In this document: one piece after another, positions 58,290-64,000 of the stretch
Numbering within the stretch: position 1 is the first letter of the stretch
How the letters are laid out: every line of letters starts with the position of its first letter
Assembly (NCBI GenBank): GCA_024345305.1
Contig: BRON01000013.1
Span: 744,001 to 808,000 of the forward strand
Direction: 5' to 3'
Source: Mrakia gelida
Taxonomy: Eukaryota; Basidiomycota; Tremellomycetes; Cystofilobasidiales; Mrakiaceae
Length of the DNA: 64,000 nucleotides
Notes under the pieces: generated by a model
The model's input: only the letters and a program-made list of their open reading frames with translations
Told to the model about the DNA's origin: nothing
Databases searched by the model: none
Position numbers and translations under genes: made by a program

Positions 58290-61200
58290 TTAACTCTTCG
58301 GCCTCCCCCCCAAAATCGACCCCTTCCTCCCCGGCATCTTCCCCTTCAACCAGCTCTTCGCACTCGAAGGCGACTCGGGCTCCTTCTCCCTCTCCCTCTC
58401 CTCCCCACCACCCGCTCCTCCTTCCTCCGCCCGCTCATGCCCATTCGGGAAGTTAGACATGATCGTCTGCAGCCTCTCCGGTCTCCTAATCGTCTTGCTC
58501 GATCCGTCCCTCCCGTGCGAAGAGACCGTTCGCTCGCTGTCCTCCTTGGAGTGGTTCGAGTAGTTTCCGAAATCGTCGACGAGCCCTGGACTGGGAGAGG
58601 AGAAGAAGGAGGATTCGGTTTGACCTAGACCGGGAGTGGTGGGAGTGAGATCTCGGTCTCGAGAGGTGGAAGGCCAGGATTGGGAGACGGGGATGTGGAG
58701 GGTTGTTGGTTGTCGAGAGTCCTCCTGCTGCTGTTTCGACGACGATGGCGACGACGAGTATCCTCCCGTTGGCGTTCGTCCAGGCGAGGGTTCCATTCCC
58801 ATCCCCATCGGCGACGACCTCGTTCCCTCGACGGCTGCTGATAACCTCGATCCAAGATGCCTCGACTCGCGATGGATCTTGCTCTGCTCCTGCTCGTCGA
58901 GCCAACCGAGGAACTGCTCCGGGAGCTCCTTGAGGGAGTTTCTGGGTCGTTGAGCGTATCGGAGAGGTTTGAGGGAGGAGAAGCTCGTTCGAGAGGAAGG
59001 TCGAGGGGAGGCATTGATGAGAGAGGGAGAGGGATGAGGGTTGTTGCTGCCGTGAGAGGTGTTGAGGAGGTCGCCTTGATGGAGGAGAGCGAAGGCTGCT
59101 CCTTCTGGAGGAGTAGCGACGAGGAGATCGATGTCGGAGGGAAGGGAGAAGGGGAGCATGAGCCTCGAGTCGAGGAGTTCTGAGAGAGAGAAGGAGAAGG
59201 TCAGCTCAAAGTCTCGACGCGACGAAAAAGAAAGACGCGTCCTCGACTCACCTCCCATGCACTCGGGCGACGTTGGAGGGTTGTACTCTCCGAGTGGAGT
59301 CGAAGGATCGAAGAGAGCGTCGATGATCGTTGCTGGTTCGAGAAGAGCTGGGTTGTAAGGTCGATCCTCCGAGGGTGCGTGGGAGTGCGAAGGGAGGTTT
59401 GGTGATCCAGTCGCAGGGTTGATCCTCGACGAGCCGTACTTCTCCAACCTCGCTCGTTCCTTCTCCGAGATCTCCCTCTGCAAAGCCTCCACCGCAATCC
59501 TTACTCTCCTCTTCTCCCAGTCCTTCTGCAGCTGAGCGAGGTACTGAGCGCACTCGTCCGACATCTTGCCCTCGTTGACCTCGAAGCGGTAGTCCTTCGT
59601 CGCCCGTCGCATCTGAAGAGGGTTGAGGGATCGAAGGGACTGGACCATGACGATGAGGTTGTCGAAGTCGTTGAGGCTCGAGCAGGTTTGAAGCCATTGG
59701 AGGAGTTGGTTGACGGGTTCGAGGTGTTTCGTCGCGATCTTGACGGGGAGACCACTGCGAGGGAGGAACGAAGACGAGAAGCGAACGAGTCAGCGACGGG
59801 CTCGACCCACTCGAGCGGAGAAAGACGCGAGGACTCACCTATCTCGCACCCAATCCTCAAGCGAGGTCATGTTCATCCGAATCTGGACAGCCTTGCTCCG
59901 ACACAGGTATTTCTTCCTTGTGAGGATCCGGTTGAACGTCTCGCACCCGACCCAATAGTATACTTGAGAGAACGCTTGGCAGGTGATGGCTGGGTTGACG
60001 TCGTAGAGTTGCAGAACGACGAGAACCGAGGTGAGGAAGGAGGTGATGGTCCGAGGAGTGACGGGAGTTGACGACGAGTTCGACGAAGCGGAGACGTCCA
60101 CTCCGATGGGATGTCCGTTCGACGACGACGTGGAGTTGAAGAGAGGAGTTGATGGAGTACCCTGCTGAGACCATCCGACTGGTGAACGGAAGTCTGCCAT
60201 CGACATCGGTCGTCCGTTGCTTCCCGTCGACGAGTTGTTTCCGAAATCCATGCTCGACCTCGCTCCTCCTCCGCTCTCCCTCAGGCTTCCGAACCCTTCC
60301 CTGGCGAACGAATCGAGATCCATGCTGGCTCTGGGAGAGCTCGTCGAAGGGAAGATGTCCTTGGCTTTCGGAACGATCCTCGAAGCTGACTTCTTGGCCG
60401 TCGCGCCTCGTCCTGTGAGCGACTTGAGGAAGTTCCACTCTCCCTCGAAGGTGACGTCCCCAAACTCCTCTGACATGGACTCGTAGTCGAGGAGAGCGGC
60501 GTCGAGAACTGCGTCGATCCGTTTCTCGACGACTCGGATGACGAAGACGTGGATGGCGTTGATGAGTTCCTGAGAGACGAAAAGAAAGTCAATTCGAACT
60601 CTCGACGCGACGCAAGAGAGAAAGACGCGGCGACTCACCTCGAGCATCACCAGCAAACTCATCTCGTGACAGGCAATCTCCAGACCCTCATCGGACCGAA
60701 GAAGGTGAAGCAGAAGCGTCGTGTTGTAGTTCCAGAACGCGAGGTGGGCGAGATCTTCGACGTTGTCCTACGAACGAAGAGACGCGAAGCAAGGTCAGCT
60801 CAAGCTCCTTCCCTCTTCAGCACCATCTCGCTCGTCGGACTCACATAAACACCCTTCTCGATCCTATCCACCACTCCAACAATGAGCTCCTCCAACCAGT
60901 CCTCGTCGCACCGGTACAGAGCGAACCTCGCGAAGAGGTAGATGGCGTTGGCAGGAGCTGATCTCCACGCGCGAGGATGCGCGTTCGGCGGGTAGGAGGA
61001 GATGAGAGTGTCGAGTAAGGAGGGGAGGTTGGGTAAGGAGAAGACGAGGAGGGTGTGGTAGGGTGTTGGTGCCTGGTTTGGATGAGGAAGGAAGGTGAGC
61101 TTCGACCCTCTCGTTCCAGGGTCGAGGAGAGACGACAAACTCACATCTGGGTCGTAGAACTCCTCCTCATCTTCATCCTCTCCATCCCCATCCTCAACCT

Positions 61201-62638
61201 CACTCCCACTCTCCGACGAGTCTCCAGCAGCAGCAGCCTTAGCTCTCAGCGTCCCTCCAATCGACACCCTCCCCTTCCTCGCGGCCCTCTTCTTCCTCAT
61301 CAACCTCGCCTCCTCCTTATCCACCCCGTCGTCCTCCCACTGCCTACTCAGCAACCTCTCCACATCCACCTGAGCTGTCACGGCAACCGCCTTCACCCAG
61401 TTCTCCTTCTCCCACCGCATCTGCTCCTTCCTCTCGTTTCGAAGAGCGAGTTGAGCTCGCGCGACCGACGCGGAGACCTCGGGGAGTTGTTGATGGCGAC
61501 GAGAGGCTGGCGTTGCTGGAAGGTGAGGAGAGGAGGATGCTGACGAGGAAGAGGAAGAGGAGGAGGATAGGAGGGGTGGAATGGCGATCATTGCTGATGT
61601 GAGGAGGGCTGTTTGGGAGGAGTGAGAAGGGAGGTCCGAGATCATGTCCCTGAGAGCGAGGCGAGGACGAGGCGAAGAGTCAGCGACTTTTAAGACCGAA
61701 CGAGATGAAGTGCGAAGCGAACATACAGGGGTGTAAACCCTTTCAAGCTCATCGCATGAGGGTCGGCTCCCGAAGTGAGCAAGAACGAGATCAAGGGAGG
61801 TGTCGAATGGAGAGCGGCGAGGTGAAGGGGAGTCCAGCCGGCTACGACCCAACCGTCGAGACAAAACAAAGCAAAGAGATCATCAGCTTCTCACTAGTCC
61901 AATCAGAGCTCGTATGTTCTCGAGCGAGGTAAGCTCAAGAAGAAAAGAAGAGGAAAACGAAGGTCGACTCACCCGAATCGCACCCTTCGACCCCTATTCT
62001 CCTAACGAGCAACCTCACACACTCCTCCTTCTCCTCCCTAGCTGCTGAGCCCATGATAGCGAGAGAAACGAGGTTCTCGCCGTCCTCTCCTACGATGTCG
62101 AGAGGTAGGAGATGGCCCTGCGAAGCGAGCGAAGGAAACCCAAAAGCAAACGAGGGGAGGAGGAGGAACGTCAGCTTCGAGCTCGTCTCCCCTCCCTCCT
62201 TCGTTTCTCCTTCCCTCCCTTGAGCCAGAACGGAATTTTCCTCGAAGAGAATGGAAAGACGACTGACCACATCCCCCGTCAAGCTCAACAACCACCTGAT
62301 AAGGCCAACGTCTGCGGCTTGAGCTCCCGTGATGAGAGCGTGTCGAAGGAGAGGGAGAAGGTCGTGAGGTGCGAGATCGAGGTGAGGGAGGAGCGTATCA
62401 GGTGAGGGGAGGAGGGGCAGGGGAGGACTGCATGCACGAGAGGAGAGACGAGGGTGAGCTTGAGAGAGACATAAGCAGAGAAACGAACGAGGGCAGGGCG
62501 AAGGAGGGTAGACGAGCAAAGAAGAGAGGAGGTGAAAGGGAGGAGGAGAGGGAGGACGTACGTGTTGAGAGAGTAGACGGACGAGGACGTGGAAGCTTGG
62601 GAGGCGTTCGAGAAGGCAGAGAGGAGAGCGGACGACAT
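58290..62638 (-). CDS. Ankyrin-repeat and DIL-domain protein
   Basis: About ten exons on minus from ATG 62638 to the stop at 58290, roughly 1,180 residues. The N-terminal part carries ankyrin-like repeats (GAQAADVGLIRWLLSL near 62300; GWTPLHLAALHSTPPLISFL with SGADPHAM near 61730-61840). A Ser-rich and acidic linker follows. A DIL (dilute) domain begins in the exon with FARFALYRCDEDWLEELI (near 60850-60930) and continues through AHLAFWNYNTTLLLHLLRSD and TSFLTSVLVVLQLYDVNPAI. It then runs through FNRILTRKKYLCRSKAVQIR to MNMTSLEDWV and LIVMVQSLRSLNPLQMRRAT (near 59600). The DIL domain is known from the cargo-binding tail of class V myosins; fungi also have this motor-less ankyrin-DIL form, probably a trafficking or cortical adaptor. 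The C-terminal 300 residues are disordered, Ser/Pro-rich, ending in basic patches. Confidence 0.85.
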
Positions 62639-63173
62639 CGTCCTTGAGTCTGTATATCGGCGAGCGAAGGAGGGGAGGAGGAGAGCTGTCCGACGAGGTC
62701 GAAGGTGAGCGGTCGAGCTGAGTCGTTCGAGGGGGGGAGGAGTGTTGATCTGAACCGGGCTGGTCTTCTTTTACTTCAACCGATGACCTTCTAGAGATCG
62801 AGGCCTGACGAGTGGGACGCTATGCTTCCTCCAGGGATACGAGAAGAGGGAAGGGAAGACGATGGTTTGAGGCAAAGGAGAGCGAAGGAGGGAAGGCGTG
62901 AGCTTTGTTCACGGACCCCGCGAGAGGCGAGACGCAGTCGATTCGTGTCTTGCTTTCTTTTCGTCGCAAGAAGAGTTCGGAAGGTTGGGAAAGGGGAGAG
63001 GGATTACATAACGAGATGTATAGCAAGAGATGGTGGGGAGAGACACTGAAAGGGGAGAACGAGATGACCCTGAATAAAAGCGGTAAGAAAAAAACGAACG
63101 AAACTCGAAACGACCTCGAAGGCACGACGCGTCGTCCTCCTCCCTTCGACGACAACAGACGGCCACGACCTCT
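62639..63173. promoter_or_regulatory. Upstream region of the ankyrin-DIL gene
   Basis: About 535 bp between two minus-strand genes. It should contain the ankyrin-DIL promoter and the 3' UTR of the next gene (a GACGCGTC lies near 63125). Nothing else is seen. Confidence 0.4.
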
Positions 63174-64000
63174 CTACGCAAACCCAACCTTCGCCTCCCC
63201 TCCACCCCTCTTGATGACCAACCCTCTCTTCCCAACTCCCCAGTAAACAACCTTCGTTACACCTCCCTCCTCGACCTCGACTCCTCCCGTCGTTCCGCTT
63301 TTCTTCAACCCAGCCTTCACTCGATCGACCACTCCTCGCTTGACCTGTCCCATCGTGAGCGTGTAGCTCGTTTCCTTGGACGAGAGCAGGAGGAGGAAGA
63401 GGTGGGCGAGGAGGACACCCTGCGTGGTTGGAGGGTGCTGAGGAGTCGAGGTTGAGGCGAGGGAGAGGGACGAGGAGGAGGGTGGAGGTGGAGGTGGGAG
63501 GAGAGAAAGGGTTTGCAGGAGGGTGCTGGGGTCGAGAAGATATCGGAGGATCAGTTAGTTAAGGTCCAGACAGAAGGGGCGAGGAAGCGGAAAGAGAAGG
63601 AGAGTTGGGGACGAACAGAGTCTCGGTGGGCGAGAGGAAAGCTTCGAGAGGTGCTCCAGGAGATTGACGAAGGATCTCGGGGAAGGTATGCCAGAGGTTC
63701 TCCTGAGAAAGGAAAGGGGTTCGGAGGTCAGTATGAGAGAACGAGAGATGGCAGAGCGTTTCTCGAGGAGATGCGAAGAAAGGGAACGAAGGACGAACCA
63801 GGATCGAAACCACCTCCTTCGTGAGCTCAACCTCCCCAGTTGGCTTCGGCACTATCTTCGGAGGAAGCATCAAAGGCGCCGGAGCAGGCGCAGGTACCGG
63901 TGCTGGGATGACTACGGGAGGAGCGAGCATCACCGTCGCGGCCTCCTCTTCGCCAGCCAACTCCTCCTCCTCGACGTCTTCCTCTTCCTCATCTTCGGGA
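63174..64000 (-). CDS. 3' part of an unknown gene, cut by the window edge
   Basis: The last exon is 63174-63525. The exon before it ends in a GTTCGT donor (splice near 63632). A further exon ends in a GTTGAG donor near 63830 and runs off the right edge. The visible protein starts within a Glu/Asp-rich stretch, continues with an Ala/Pro/Val repeat (PAPVPAPAPAPLMLPPKI), then NLWHTFPEILRQSPGAPLEAF, a poly-Pro/Ser linker, HLFLLLLSSKETSYTLTMGQ and a basic, Gly/Val-rich C-terminus (VVYWGVGKRGLVIKRGGG). The C-terminal 90 residues look folded, but I cannot name the family. Confidence 0.55.

Overview
This looks like nuclear DNA of an intron-rich basidiomycete, most likely a red yeast or a relative (Pucciniomycotina, perhaps Microbotryomycetes). 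That placement is an inference from gene style, not from a database match. The window is GC-rich. Most genes have many short exons and introns of roughly 60-200 bp, with GTGAGT, GTGCGT, GTACGT or GTTCGT donors, a CTGAC-type branch point and a CAG or TAG acceptor. There is an ARO1 pentafunctional gene, and no bacterial operon signal. I built the exon models by hand from splice signals and reading phase.

Layout: 1-6653 is an inverted segmental duplication. Two 724-bp arms match wherever I compared them, and they flank two opposed F-box-like paralogues (a frameshifted copy on -, an intact copy on +) with a geranylgeranyl diphosphate synthase between them. Next come a KAE1-type tRNA threonylcarbamoyltransferase (-), a gene-poor 2.6 kb, RPS3 (+), a third and truncated F-box-like copy (+), ERV46 (+), a large disordered protein of unknown function (-), a full-length ABCC transporter (-), SHP1/p47 (-), a MYND-finger gene with an in-frame stop (+), ARO1 (+), a frameshifted MYND paralogue (-), HPM1 and NOP15 as a divergent pair, a 3-kb gene-poor stretch, an NGL2-like nuclease (+), a membrane-anchored PPP-type phosphatase (+), a conserved-looking unknown protein (+), an ankyrin-DIL protein (-), and the 3' end of an unknown gene running off the right edge (-).

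Most genes are single-copy housekeeping functions: tRNA t6A modification, translation and 60S biogenesis, the shikimate pathway, ER-Golgi cycling, Cdc48 adaptor work, prenyl diphosphate supply and transport. The unusual material lies in two small multicopy families, F-box-like and MYND. Of their five members, four carry a stop or frameshift, and the outer repeat of the F-box block appears recently homogenised. A second genome-scale signal is the palindrome GACGCGTC, which I counted 27 times by hand, mostly inside introns and near branch points.
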